From positions 124,001 to 188,000 of the forward strand of contig JANQPF010000001.1 in assembly GCA_028285415.1 (NCBI GenBank): a stretch of DNA of 64,000 nucleotides. The letters are read 5' to 3'. Position numbers and translations under genes: made by a program. Shown here piece by piece: positions 54,846 to 63,580 of this stretch. Under the pieces are notes generated by a model, which saw nothing but the letters and a program-made list of their open reading frames with translations, had not been told where the DNA came from and ran no database searches. The DNA is from Pseudomonadales bacterium. GTDB taxonomy: Bacteria > Pseudomonadota > Gammaproteobacteria > Pseudomonadales > Azotimanducaceae. Position 1 is the stretch's first letter. Each line of letters begins with the position of its first letter.

Positions 54846-54864
54846 CCTATCTGGAGTAATCAAC

Positions 54865-55506
54865 GTGAGAATCATTCTTCTTGGCCCGCCCGGCGCCGGT
54901 AAAGGTACACAGGCGCAGTTCATCAAAGACAAGCTCGGCATCCCGCAGATTTCGACGGGCGACATGCTGCGCGCGGCGGTCAGCTCTGGCAGCGAGCTTG
55001 GTCAGCGGGTCAAAGCCGTCATGGATTCCGGCGCGCTCGTCTCCGATGAGATCATCATCGATCTCGTGAAAGAACGAATTGTCGAGTCGGACTGCGCCAA
55101 CGGGTTTCTGTTCGACGGCTTTCCGCGCACGATCCCGCAGGCGGAAGCGATGCAGGCGGCGGGGGTGGAAATTGACGCGGTTGTTGAAATTCAGGTCGCA
55201 GACGAAGAGCTCGTCACCCGCATCACCGGCCGACGCGTACATCCGGGCTCAGGGCGCGTTTATCACGTTGTTTACAACCCGCCGCAAGTGGCGGATCAGG
55301 ACGATGAGACCGGCGAGCCGCTGCTGCAACGGGAAGACGATACCGAAGCCACCGTGCGGGAACGCCTCGCCGTATACAAAGAGCAGACGGCACCGCTCAT
55401 CGAGTACTACAGCGCTCAGACAGATCTCAGCTACGTTCGAGTGAACGGCGAGGGCAACGTCGAGAGCATCCAGGGCGACATTGCCAACGCGTTGGGGCTG
55501 AACTAA
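54865..55506 (+). CDS. adk: Adenylate kinase
   Basis: Adk interconverts AMP, ADP and ATP. The P-loop is GPPGAGKGT (residues 7-15), followed by [20 protein letters not shown] and the LID domain [13 protein letters not shown], and a second NPP part. Length of 213 aa matches E. coli (214). The GTG start 54865 has GGAG 10 bases ahead; the open frame extends upstream into relA. Its stop overlaps the moeA stop by 4 bases. Confidence 0.97.
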   Translation: MRIILLGPPGAGKGTQAQFIKDKLGIPQISTGDMLRAAVSSGSELGQRVKAVMDSGALVSDEIIIDLVKERIVESDCANGFLFDGFPRTIPQAEAMQAAGVEIDAVVEIQVADEELVTRITGRRVHPGSGRVYHVVYNPPQVADQDDETGEPLLQREDDTEATVRERLAVYKEQTAPLIEYYSAQTDLSYVRVNGEGNVESIQGDIANALGLN

Positions 55507-56741
55507 GCGAGAAGGCCATCGAACGGGATGACCTGCACCACGCTGCCCGCAGGCAGGTCACCGGCTGGTCCTGGCACCTCGATGAGGCAGTTGGCCTCAC
55601 GAAACGCGCTCAATCGATTGGAACTCTGGTCGCCGGTGACACGCACTTCGAGACCCTGTTCAGCGTGTTGGAACCTGCCGCGTTGATATTCGGCCCGCCC
55701 CGGCGAGTGGCTGAGCGGTGCTGCCAGGCGTGCTTCGAATCGTCGTGGGACGCTGTCCCGCGCACCGCACAGATGCGCCACGGCGGGTTTGGCGACGAGC
55801 AGGAAGGTGACAATCGTCGATACCGGATTACCCGGCAGGCCGTAAACGAAACATTCCCCGACGCGTCCGAACGCCAGCGGTTTGCCGGGCTTCAAATTCA
55901 AGCGCCAGAACTCGAGCTCGCCGAGCGCAGCAATCGTCGCAGTGATGAAGTCTGCTTCGCCCACCGACACGCCGCCGCTCGTGATGAGCACGTTGCAATC
56001 GGCAGACGCGGCTTCCAGGGCCGCACGCACCGCGCTTTCGTCGTCCGGCAGACGACCCAGATCCACCACCTCCACCGGTAGCGCGGCGAGGAGATTGATG
56101 ACGGCGAGCCGGTTGGAATCGTAGATCTGTCCCTCGCCGAGCGGCATACCCGGATCAACGAGCTCATCCCCTGTCGAAAAGACACCAACGCGTGGTTTTG
56201 CGACCACGTCGATCTTGCTGATACCGGCGCTTGCGAGCGCTCCCTGCAGCATGGGATGCGCCCGATCACCGCGGGATGCGACCAATTGTCCACGGGCAAC
56301 GTCGTGACCAATGGGACGCACGTAAGTCTCCGCGGGCTGGTGCGCTTTGAAGCGCACCCGATCACCGCTGTCCTCAGCCACTTCCTCCTGGAGCAGGATC
56401 TGGTCCGCACCGGCGGGGACCTTGGCGCCGGTGAAGATGCGTATGCATTGTCCGGGTGCCAGCGTCCCGTCCCAGGGGTGTCCGGCGCGGCTGACGCCGA
56501 CGCGGGTGAGACCGTCACCCTGGCTGCGGTCGATGTCAGTCCGGTTCACGGCATAGCCGTCCATAGCGGAGGCGGGAAACGGCGGCAGGTCGACCGGTGC
56601 TTTGACGTCGGCGGCAAGGTAACGACCGCGCGCATCGGTGACTGCTACCGTCTCGGTGTCGCGCAGGACCGGGATGGTGTCGAACAGACGGCCTAACGCT
56701 TCCGCTAGTTCCAAGGGTTGGCTATTCTGGGCCAATGGCAT
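55503..56741 (-). CDS. moeA: Molybdopterin molybdenumtransferase MoeA
   Basis: MoeA inserts molybdenum into adenylylated molybdopterin. The MoCF-binding domain has [14 protein letters not shown] near the N-terminus, [20 protein letters not shown], and [13 protein letters not shown]; the C-terminal domain has [13 protein letters not shown]. Length of 412 aa matches E. coli (411). ATG 56741 lies inside the tsaB start; TTG at 56714 (codon 10) would remove the overlap. No other molybdopterin gene is in the window. Confidence 0.94.
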   Translation of the reverse strand: MPLAQNSQPLELAEALGRLFDTIPVLRDTETVAVTDARGRYLAADVKAPVDLPPFPASAMDGYAVNRTDIDRSQGDGLTRVGVSRAGHPWDGTLAPGQCIRIFTGAKVPAGADQILLQEEVAEDSGDRVRFKAHQPAETYVRPIGHDVARGQLVASRGDRAHPMLQGALASAGISKIDVVAKPRVGVFSTGDELVDPGMPLGEGQIYDSNRLAVINLLAALPVEVVDLGRLPDDESAVRAALEAASADCNVLITSGGVSVGEADFITATIAALGELEFWRLNLKPGKPLAFGRVGECFVYGLPGNPVSTIVTFLLVAKPAVAHLCGARDSVPRRFEARLAAPLSHSPGRAEYQRGRFQHAEQGLEVRVTGDQSSNRLSAFREANCLIEVPGPAGDLPAGSVVQVIPFDGLLA

Positions 56742-57394
56742 TTACCTTGTGTATCGAAACTTCAGGACCCCATTGTAGCCTGGCGCTGGATGCAAACGGG
56801 CACGTTTACGCCAGGCAGGCGCACCTCGAGCGCGCGCACAACGCGCATTTACTCAGCATGCTGGACCAGCTGTACCAGGAAGCGGGCGTGCCGCCGGCGG
56901 CGACGACGCTCATCGGTTTCGGCTGCGGACCGGGGTCCTTTACCGGTGTCCGCATTGCGGCATCAGCCTGCCAGGCGATCGCCATGCGCGCGGACGCTCG
57001 GGTGGTTCCCATATCGAGCTCAGCGGCGCTCGCCGCCACCGCGCTCAGGGTGCACAAAGAGGCTGCCGGCGTGGTGGTGGCCATTCGCAGTCGCGGTGAT
57101 GCGTACTATCTTTCGCGGTATGTCCGTGACGCTCACGGCGGGCTGTTGCAGACCCACGAGGATGAGCTTCTGACTGCGGATCCCGGTTGGGTGACACCCG
57201 GTGAGCTGGTCGCCGGAAGCGTGCCGGCCTGGCTTGCCGTCGAAACGCCGGCGGCGGACCTTGCGCCGTGTGCGCAGGATATGCTGCCGCTTGCGCAGGC
57301 GGCACACTCGAGCGGTCGCAGCGTGGCCCCCGAAGGCGCGCTCCCGCGCTACTTCTCCGGGGATTCCCCCTGGCGCAAGCGGCGTGCTGAATGA
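56735..57394 (+). CDS. tsaB: tRNA threonylcarbamoyladenosine protein TsaB
   Basis: TsaB, with TsaD and TsaE, adds threonylcarbamoyl to A37 of ANN-reading tRNAs. The actin-like ATPase fold shows LCIETSGPHCSLAL, LERAHNAHLLSMLDQL and FGCGPGSFTGVRIA. Length of 219 aa is standard. Its ATG at 56735 overlaps the divergent moeA ATG by 7 bases; a TATTCT box precedes it inside moeA. In Pseudomonas tsaB also lies near adk and rsmJ. Confidence 0.95.
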   Translation: MAFTLCIETSGPHCSLALDANGHVYARQAHLERAHNAHLLSMLDQLYQEAGVPPAATTLIGFGCGPGSFTGVRIAASACQAIAMRADARVVPISSSAALAATALRVHKEAAGVVVAIRSRGDAYYLSRYVRDAHGGLLQTHEDELLTADPGWVTPGELVAGSVPAWLAVETPAADLAPCAQDMLPLAQAAHSSGRSVAPEGALPRYFSGDSPWRKRRAE

Positions 57395-57436
57395 GCCGCC
57401 AAATCTGGCGGATTGGCTATACTCGCCTTAGTTGCC

Positions 57437-57664
57437 ATGAAAATCGTCAACCACAGCAATCCGCTGCCGGCCCCTCGGACCGGCGCGGTTCAGGCGCGCG
57501 AACAACCGACGCCAGGTGCTACCGTGTCTCGCGATCAGGCGGATGCGGGGGCGCGTCCCGTGCGCATATCGAGATTCCCCGAGGAAGCGGCCCTCTTTGC
57601 CTACAATCGCCAGGCCCAGCCCCACACGACCAGACCCGATCCCGCCGTCGACGAGTACGTCTGA
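57437..57664 (+). CDS. Small hypothetical protein
   Basis: This 75-aa protein (starting MKIVNHSNPLPAPRTG) is rich in Pro, Ala, Arg and Gln and probably disordered except for a short end containing FPEEAALFAYNRQ and finishing VDEYV. Small proteins with a similar ending are encoded near rsmJ in pseudomonads; that comparison is from memory and not checked. TATACT (57418-57423) in front may be its -10. It sits 42 bases after tsaB and 22 before rsmJ. Confidence 0.6.
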   Translation: MKIVNHSNPLPAPRTGAVQAREQPTPGATVSRDQADAGARPVRISRFPEEAALFAYNRQAQPHTTRPDPAVDEYV

Positions 57665-57686
57665 CTATCCCGAGCGGTGGCCGGCT

Positions 57687-58364
57687 ATGAAGCCGTGCCT
57701 CTACGCACAAGCTGCGCTTGCAGATGAAGCCAGGCAGCATGCCGGCTGGTGCGAAGTGATCGTCGCCGACAACGCCCCGGAATTGCAGGAGGGCTACGCG
57801 TTTGTCTTCGACGAGCGGGGCCTGGGTCTCGTCATGCCGGGCTATCGTAAGCCGTTTCGATTGAGCGTCGCCGAGCTCGAACGGCGTGGACAGGGCAAAA
57901 CGCTGCTGCGTCGCGCGTGTGGCGCGCGTACGGGTCTCAGAGTGCTCGATCCCTTCGCCGGATTTGGCATGGATGCCATGCATCTGGCCGCTGCGGGATG
58001 CGTCGTGACGACGGTGGAGAAGCATCTGGCGCCGTGGCTGCTTTGCCGTGAGTTTGCCGCACGCGCGGACATATCGCTCGACATGCATCTTGGTGATGCC
58101 CGTTCGTGGCTTCACACCGGCTACGACGTCATCTACCTCGATCCCATGTTTCCGGCGCAGCGCAAGCGCGCGTTACCGAATCGCGGCCTGCAGCACCTCA
58201 GGGATCTCACGGGAGAAGAGCCGGAGCTGCTGCCGGTGCTGAAGCACGCGCGTACTGCCGCCGGTGAACGGGTGGTCTTGAAGCGTCGCCTGCGTGATCC
58301 CGTCATAGACAAACCCAGTCACCAGATCAAAGGTCGCTCAGTACGCTTCGATGTTTATCAGTGA
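57687..58364 (+). CDS. rsmJ: 16S rRNA (guanine-1516-N2)-methyltransferase RsmJ
   Basis: RsmJ (YhiQ) methylates G1516 of 16S rRNA. The SAM site LRVLDPFAGFGMDAMHLA and the catalytic DPMFP motif are present, as are the PGYRKPFRL and RSVRFDVY end conserved in the family. ATG 57687 gives 225 aa; the frame is open earlier across the small gene. The stop overlaps the plsB stop by 7 bases. Confidence 0.93.
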   Translation: MKPCLYAQAALADEARQHAGWCEVIVADNAPELQEGYAFVFDERGLGLVMPGYRKPFRLSVAELERRGQGKTLLRRACGARTGLRVLDPFAGFGMDAMHLAAAGCVVTTVEKHLAPWLLCREFAARADISLDMHLGDARSWLHTGYDVIYLDPMFPAQRKRALPNRGLQHLRDLTGEEPELLPVLKHARTAAGERVVLKRRLRDPVIDKPSHQIKGRSVRFDVYQ

Positions 58365-60742
58365 TGGGTTAGATTGCTGGCGGACAGCACGCCGTGGCGG
58401 ATTTCGGGGTCGATGACAAACTCCGCGGCGCGCAACACCTGGTCGATACCCGGGTCATAGGTCAAGCCTTGCTCAGCGTCGGCGCTCAGCATGCCCTTGG
58501 CCATCAGGCTTTCGATGAACTGATCGAAAAGACGGGCGTCCGCAAACTCGGGTGCGTTGATGCCGTAGAGGCGGGACATTTTCTGCGCAATTACCTGGCT
58601 TTTGCTGCGCAGCTCCTCACAGTCGGCAGCGCCTTCGCTCAGCTGATGAATGACAATGAACATGCGTTCGAGCGTTTGACTGACGAGATTGGCCAGGAGG
58701 CTCAGCTGAAGATTTGCGCTGGCCGCGCGATCGGGCGATGCGTACTGGCCGTCCTCCCGGACCAGGAGTCCGGCTTCCACCATCGCTTCCAGGCAGGCGT
58801 CAAAACCGTCCAGGCTCGGGTTGCAGGAGAGCTCCTGGGCAAGGTAGGGGTAAACCGTGCTGACCATCTCCCGGAGCCTGCTGGCGCTGATGCTGCGCCG
58901 TCGTTTCACGAGCATGCAGGCGACGAGTGAGGGCAGCGCAAGTACGTGGACAACGTTGTTCCGATACCAGGTCATCAACACCGCGGTAAAAGGATCGTGA
59001 CCCAGCACCGGACCAAAGGCTTCGTCATCCCGGTGCAAGAGCCCCAGCTGCTCGACGTAGCTGATGACCTCCCCGGGAGCGTCCGTGCAGACGGCAATGG
59101 CATTTGTCGGATGCAACGCTGTGAGGAGACGCTGGTAACAGTCGATCTGCGCGGCAAGGCGGACTTCCTCGATGGCCACCTTGGGCGTTGCCAGCGTCAC
59201 CAGCGCCACCAGATTCACCGCGTTGACGTTGGCGCACTCGTTAATCCGCTGCAGGACCTCACGACCGAGTGCAGGCAGCTGGTCACCGGCTTCTACGCAC
59301 GCCGCCTGCTCGGCCAGCCACTCGTCGAGCTTGATGGGTTTGCCGATGTTCACTGAAACCTGACCAAAATTCTGCCGTATGAGTTTGAGGTTGCGGAATA
59401 CGTCCAGGAGGGATTCCTTTTTCTTGTCGGCGCCGCGCAGCTCCGAAAGGTAACTCGATGCCTCGACGAGCTTCTCGTAGCCCAGGTACACCGGGACGAG
59501 CGCCAGCGGTTTCGGCAGCCCACGCTGTTGATGGTCCACCGTCATCTTCAGGAGCCCCATTTTGGCCGGTAGCAGGCGACCGGTGCGGGTGCGTCCACCT
59601 TCAGGAAAAAACTCGACGCAGTGACCGCGGCGATACACCTGGTACAGGTATTCGTTGAAGACAGCCGCGTAGAGAGGATCGTCGCGGAAGCTGCGGCGCA
59701 TGAAAAACGCCCCGCCGCGACGCAGCAGCGGTCCGAGTATCGGTACGTTCAGGTTATCGCCGGCTGCAATGTGCGGAATCATGAAGCCCCGGTAGTAGAG
59801 CAGATAGCTCAAGAGCAGGTAGTCCAGATGGCTGCGGTGAGAGGGTACGTACACTAGGGAGTGGGTGGCCCCGACCTCTTCGACCTGATCGAGTCCGGTG
59901 ACTTCCAGACCATTGTAAATCTTCGTCCAGAACCAGCGCAGCAAGCTCGCCAATACCCGAATGGTGGGATGTGACATGTCAGAGGCGATGGTACGCGCGT
60001 ACTTGAGCGCCCGGCGCTCGCTCTTGTGCCGTTTGGCCCCGTCGGCTACCTCGCCATCGATGGCCTCGCGCACCTGGCGTGATTCGACAACCTGGTTCAA
60101 CATGGTTCGACGGTGTGAGAAGTCCGGGCCCAGCGCGTTGATGCGCTGCTGACGGAGCCGCACCCGGAGCAGCCGGGCGGTGCGGCGAACCGCAATTTTC
60201 TGATCGCCCGCCGCAACTTCGTGCAACGCGATCGGGCGGCCGGTGTGTACAAAAATGTTTCTGCGATTGATGAGCAGGTTGAGCAACCGCTTGAACCGAC
60301 CGGTCACCGCCCAGTGTTCAGACGTGAGGTTTTTGAGTACTGATCCTTCGGCCGACATGGCGCGTCCCCAGAAGACGGAGACGGGGATCAACACCGTCCG
60401 CTGCTTGAGCGCCGCGGGTGCGTCCAGCAGGCGCAGCATGCGCTCGGAGTGCGTCGACATCGTCATCCGCCCGCCCTTGGAACGGTACAGGCAGAAAAAG
60501 CGGCTGTTCTCTCTGAAACTGTCGTCTTCCAGAGCCGTGAGCGGCGAGACGATCTCGTGATCGGTGGTGACGAGATCGAGCATGATGACGTCGGTCAGCG
60601 CGCGGTTGAGGAGCACGTAGACGACTTCGGTGTCCGCGACGCCGTCACCCGCAGCGGCAGGCAGATTGTCCGCCCCGGTCAGCGACGGCCGTGCAATGAG
60701 CCGGATGATGGCCCGGAACAGGCGATAGAAGAAGCCCTTCAT
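58358..60742 (-). CDS. plsB: Glycerol-3-phosphate acyltransferase PlsB
   Basis: PlsB acylates position 1 of glycerol-3-phosphate, the first step of phospholipid synthesis, at the inner membrane. The acyltransferase motif PSHRSHLDYLL gives H302-x4-D307; FFMRRSFRDDPLY, VEFFPEGGRTRTGR and PVYLGYEKLVE are the other blocks. Length of 794 aa matches the large PlsB type (E. coli 807). It begins 6 bases after gspD, so it is probably co-transcribed with gspC-gspD. Confidence 0.96.
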   Translation of the reverse strand: MKGFFYRLFRAIIRLIARPSLTGADNLPAAAGDGVADTEVVYVLLNRALTDVIMLDLVTTDHEIVSPLTALEDDSFRENSRFFCLYRSKGGRMTMSTHSERMLRLLDAPAALKQRTVLIPVSVFWGRAMSAEGSVLKNLTSEHWAVTGRFKRLLNLLINRRNIFVHTGRPIALHEVAAGDQKIAVRRTARLLRVRLRQQRINALGPDFSHRRTMLNQVVESRQVREAIDGEVADGAKRHKSERRALKYARTIASDMSHPTIRVLASLLRWFWTKIYNGLEVTGLDQVEEVGATHSLVYVPSHRSHLDYLLLSYLLYYRGFMIPHIAAGDNLNVPILGPLLRRGGAFFMRRSFRDDPLYAAVFNEYLYQVYRRGHCVEFFPEGGRTRTGRLLPAKMGLLKMTVDHQQRGLPKPLALVPVYLGYEKLVEASSYLSELRGADKKKESLLDVFRNLKLIRQNFGQVSVNIGKPIKLDEWLAEQAACVEAGDQLPALGREVLQRINECANVNAVNLVALVTLATPKVAIEEVRLAAQIDCYQRLLTALHPTNAIAVCTDAPGEVISYVEQLGLLHRDDEAFGPVLGHDPFTAVLMTWYRNNVVHVLALPSLVACMLVKRRRSISASRLREMVSTVYPYLAQELSCNPSLDGFDACLEAMVEAGLLVREDGQYASPDRAASANLQLSLLANLVSQTLERMFIVIHQLSEGAADCEELRSKSQVIAQKMSRLYGINAPEFADARLFDQFIESLMAKGMLSADAEQGLTYDPGIDQVLRAAEFVIDPEIRHGVLSASNLTHH

Positions 60743-60748
60743 GGGGTC

Positions 60749-62659
60749 TTAGTTTGGATGTTCTCCCCGGAACATTCCATCCAGATCGGTGGGAGCGGAG
60801 TTGATCTCGACTTCCCAGACGGACTCGTAGCGATCTTCGGTCACCCGTTCCGCATCTTCTTTGCTGCGCAGAACCGTCGGGCGCAGGAACACCAGCAGGT
60901 TGGTTTTGGCGTTGGTTTTGCTTCTCGAGCGGAACAGGATGCCGAGTCCCGGAATGTCGCCCAGCAGGGGCACTTTGGATTCGGATTCGTTCTGATCGTC
61001 CTGGATGAGACCACCGAGCACAATCGTCTGCCTGTCTTCGGCGAGGATGGTGGTTTCGATCGAGCGCTTGGACGTGACGACGTCGGCAAACGCCTCGCCG
61101 CCAACGGGCGTTGCGAGCACGTTGGTGATCTGCTGCGCAACCTGCAGGCGGACCGAAGAATCGTCGTGCACGTGCGGCGTCACCGTGAGCTCCACGCCGA
61201 CGTCTTCGCGCTGCACCGTGGTGAACGGATTACTCGTGCCGTCGCCGGTCGTCGTGAACGAGCCGGTGCGGAAAGGGACTTCGCGGCCGACCAGAATCTT
61301 TGCTTCCTGGTTGTCCAGCGTCAGGATGCTTGGCGTGGACAGGAGATTCGCCTCGGAATTGGTGGCGAGCGCGGTCACGACACCGCCGAACGAGATGGCG
61401 TCAGCGTCAATTTTGGCGGCGGCCAGGGTTGGACTCGACACGCTGGCAAGTCCGGTCAGCACGTCAATCTGATCTTCGTCGTCCAGCAGGTTCGAGAACA
61501 GTGACGAAATCACGCCCTGCAGACTCGTGCTGACGAACGGCACGGTTTCTCCCGAGCCGTCAGCCGCGGCGAGCTCAATGCCCAGATCCGACGTGTCGTC
61601 GATGGTGATTTCGACGATGGCGGCCTCGATCAGCACCTGGGAGCGACGTACGTCGAGTTTTTTGATGATTTCCAGAATTTCCGTCATAGCGCCCGGGTCC
61701 GCGCGCACGACTATGGCGTTGAGCGTCTCGTCAGCCTGGATGGTGGTTTCCTGTGCGCCTTCCTCTTCGCCGCCCGGCGGTTGGCCGCTCAGGATGCCGC
61801 CGAGAATCGTAGCGACGTTCACCGCGTCTGCATGGCGCAGCGGAATGACCTGGGTCGAGTCTGTGGTTGTGGCAGGCTGATCGAGCTTATCGACGATCTT
61901 CAAAACCTCCGCAATGGGACGCGGCTTGCCGCGCAGTACCAGGGAGTTGTTGCGTTCGTTGGCGATGATCTGGATTCGCTGCGGGCCTTTGGCGTTGCGG
62001 CCGATCTGCTCGGGCGCCACTTTCTCGAGAATCGCCACCACGGTGCCCACCCAGGCGTCTTTCAGCGGCACCATGACAACGTCCTCTTCGTCGGAAACAT
62101 CAATCTGCTGGATCAGTCGCTTCAGCCTGATGATGTTGTCCGCGTGATCGCTGATGATGACGACGTTCGGCTGAGCAACCGACGCGATGTGGCCGTACTG
62201 CGGAATGAGCGGACGCAGGATCTTCACGAGCTCAGCCGAGTCGACGTTCTGTGCCGCGACGACCCGGGTGACGAGTTCCTCGGGCGCCACGGCGCCGAGG
62301 TCGCCGGGTGCGCCGGGCGTCTGCTTGCCCGTCGCGTTCTGCTGGATGCGTATGACATCACCGGAAGGTACTGCGGTGAAGTTGTGCAATCGCAGCACGC
62401 TCAGGAAGAGTGCGTAGACGCCTTCTTTGTCCAGTGCCTTATCGGAAATGACGGTCACGCTGCCTTTGAGCCGCGGATCAATGACGAACGTCTTCCCGGT
62501 GATTTCCGCAACCTGAGCGACAAACTCGTGGATGTCCGCATTTTTGGCGGTCATACGCCACGTGGCGTCCTGGGCCGTCGCGGTTGCGGCAAGCAGCAGA
62601 GTGACTGCGGCGAGGGCGCAGCAGGCGGTTGATCGTAGATTGCGGACAAAGTTGTTCAT
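60749..62659 (-). CDS. gspD: Type II secretion secretin GspD
   Basis: GspD forms the outer-membrane channel of the type II secretion system. A signal peptide (ALAAVTLLLAATATAQD) is followed by N0-N3 domains (KNADIHEFVAQVAEITGKTFV, then NVVIISDHADNIIRLKRLI) and the C-terminal secretin with VPFRTGSF and VPLLGDIPGLGILFRS-R plus LLVFLRPTVLR. Length of 636 aa is normal. It lies 15 bases downstream of gspC. The other gsp genes (E to M) are not in the window. Confidence 0.96.
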   Translation of the reverse strand: MNNFVRNLRSTACCALAAVTLLLAATATAQDATWRMTAKNADIHEFVAQVAEITGKTFVIDPRLKGSVTVISDKALDKEGVYALFLSVLRLHNFTAVPSGDVIRIQQNATGKQTPGAPGDLGAVAPEELVTRVVAAQNVDSAELVKILRPLIPQYGHIASVAQPNVVIISDHADNIIRLKRLIQQIDVSDEEDVVMVPLKDAWVGTVVAILEKVAPEQIGRNAKGPQRIQIIANERNNSLVLRGKPRPIAEVLKIVDKLDQPATTTDSTQVIPLRHADAVNVATILGGILSGQPPGGEEEGAQETTIQADETLNAIVVRADPGAMTEILEIIKKLDVRRSQVLIEAAIVEITIDDTSDLGIELAAADGSGETVPFVSTSLQGVISSLFSNLLDDEDQIDVLTGLASVSSPTLAAAKIDADAISFGGVVTALATNSEANLLSTPSILTLDNQEAKILVGREVPFRTGSFTTTGDGTSNPFTTVQREDVGVELTVTPHVHDDSSVRLQVAQQITNVLATPVGGEAFADVVTSKRSIETTILAEDRQTIVLGGLIQDDQNESESKVPLLGDIPGLGILFRSRSKTNAKTNLLVFLRPTVLRSKEDAERVTEDRYESVWEVEINSAPTDLDGMFRGEHPN

Positions 62660-62674
62660 GATCTTGTTCTTACG

Positions 62675-63580
62675 TTACTTCAGTGACGCGGTGATGAAAA
62701 AACGGCGGTCGCCGCGGCGCACTTCGATGCGTGCCGAGCCCTGCGCCATGATGTTCGCCAGCTCCATCTGATCCTGCTGGATATCCCCCACGGGCCGCCC
62801 GTTGACGGACAGAATCACGTCTCCCGGCTGTAGTCCCGTTTGACGCAGATAGGGCGACTGCGCGACATCGCCGATGCGGTAGCCACCGCCGTCGACGCTC
62901 TCGACGCCGAGCTCTTCGAGCGTACCGGCCGCGTCATCAGCCAGCCGCTCCTGATACTCCGCGATCACGTCAGCCGCTTCAGCCGGTTCCTCGGCTGGCG
63001 CCGCCTCGGCAGCCGGACTCTCGGCAGTTTCCTCGCCGCTGGCTGCGGACGGCAACTCTGCGGGTCCTGCATCATCCGCAGCGGCCGCAATCTGCGTCTT
63101 GGCCTTGGGGAAGCTCAGGGCTTCACGCACGCCGGCACGGCGGAGAATAATGCGATCCGTGTGGACTTCGATCAGCTCCGCGTTCCCTGGCAGCTTGTCA
63201 CCCACCGTGTAGCGCAGACCCTGCTTGCCACGCTGGGCGACAATGGCGGACGACTCTTCCGCGATGTCGGAGACGAACACGCCCTGCAGCTCGAGGGGCA
63301 GACGGGTTTCCTCAGCCTCTTCGCTGTCGTCGTATTCGATTTCCGGGGCGGCGCCGGCTTCGCCGAAGAGGTGTTTGGCGAGAATCCAGTTGACGTTACC
63401 CGGCGCACGTTCGGGCTCGCTGCTGCTGCTCACTTCCTGCACGGGGTTGCTGGCCGGGGTTTCAAAGAACGTCCAGATGGTGGTGGCCAGGGTATACGCA
63501 ATCCCCGCAACGATCAGCCAGCGCGCAGGCTCGGTTCCTTTTGTCAAAATGGTCTCGAACACAATGTCCCTCTTCGACAC
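62675..63580 (-). CDS. gspC: Type II secretion protein GspC
   Basis: GspC connects the inner-membrane platform to the secretin. A membrane segment (ARWLIVAGIAYTLATTIWTFF) leads to the HR domain (VNWILAKHLFGE, LPLELQGVFVSD, GLRYTVGDKLPGNAELIEVH). A 60-residue Ala/Glu/Pro linker follows, then a PDZ domain (YRIGDVAQSPYLRQTGLQPGDVILSVNGRPV). Start GTG 63580 with AAAAGG ahead. Length of 301 aa fits the family. Confidence 0.93.
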   Translation of the reverse strand: MSKRDIVFETILTKGTEPARWLIVAGIAYTLATTIWTFFETPASNPVQEVSSSSEPERAPGNVNWILAKHLFGEAGAAPEIEYDDSEEAEETRLPLELQGVFVSDIAEESSAIVAQRGKQGLRYTVGDKLPGNAELIEVHTDRIILRRAGVREALSFPKAKTQIAAAADDAGPAELPSAASGEETAESPAAEAAPAEEPAEAADVIAEYQERLADDAAGTLEELGVESVDGGGYRIGDVAQSPYLRQTGLQPGDVILSVNGRPVGDIQQDQMELANIMAQGSARIEVRRGDRRFFITASLK

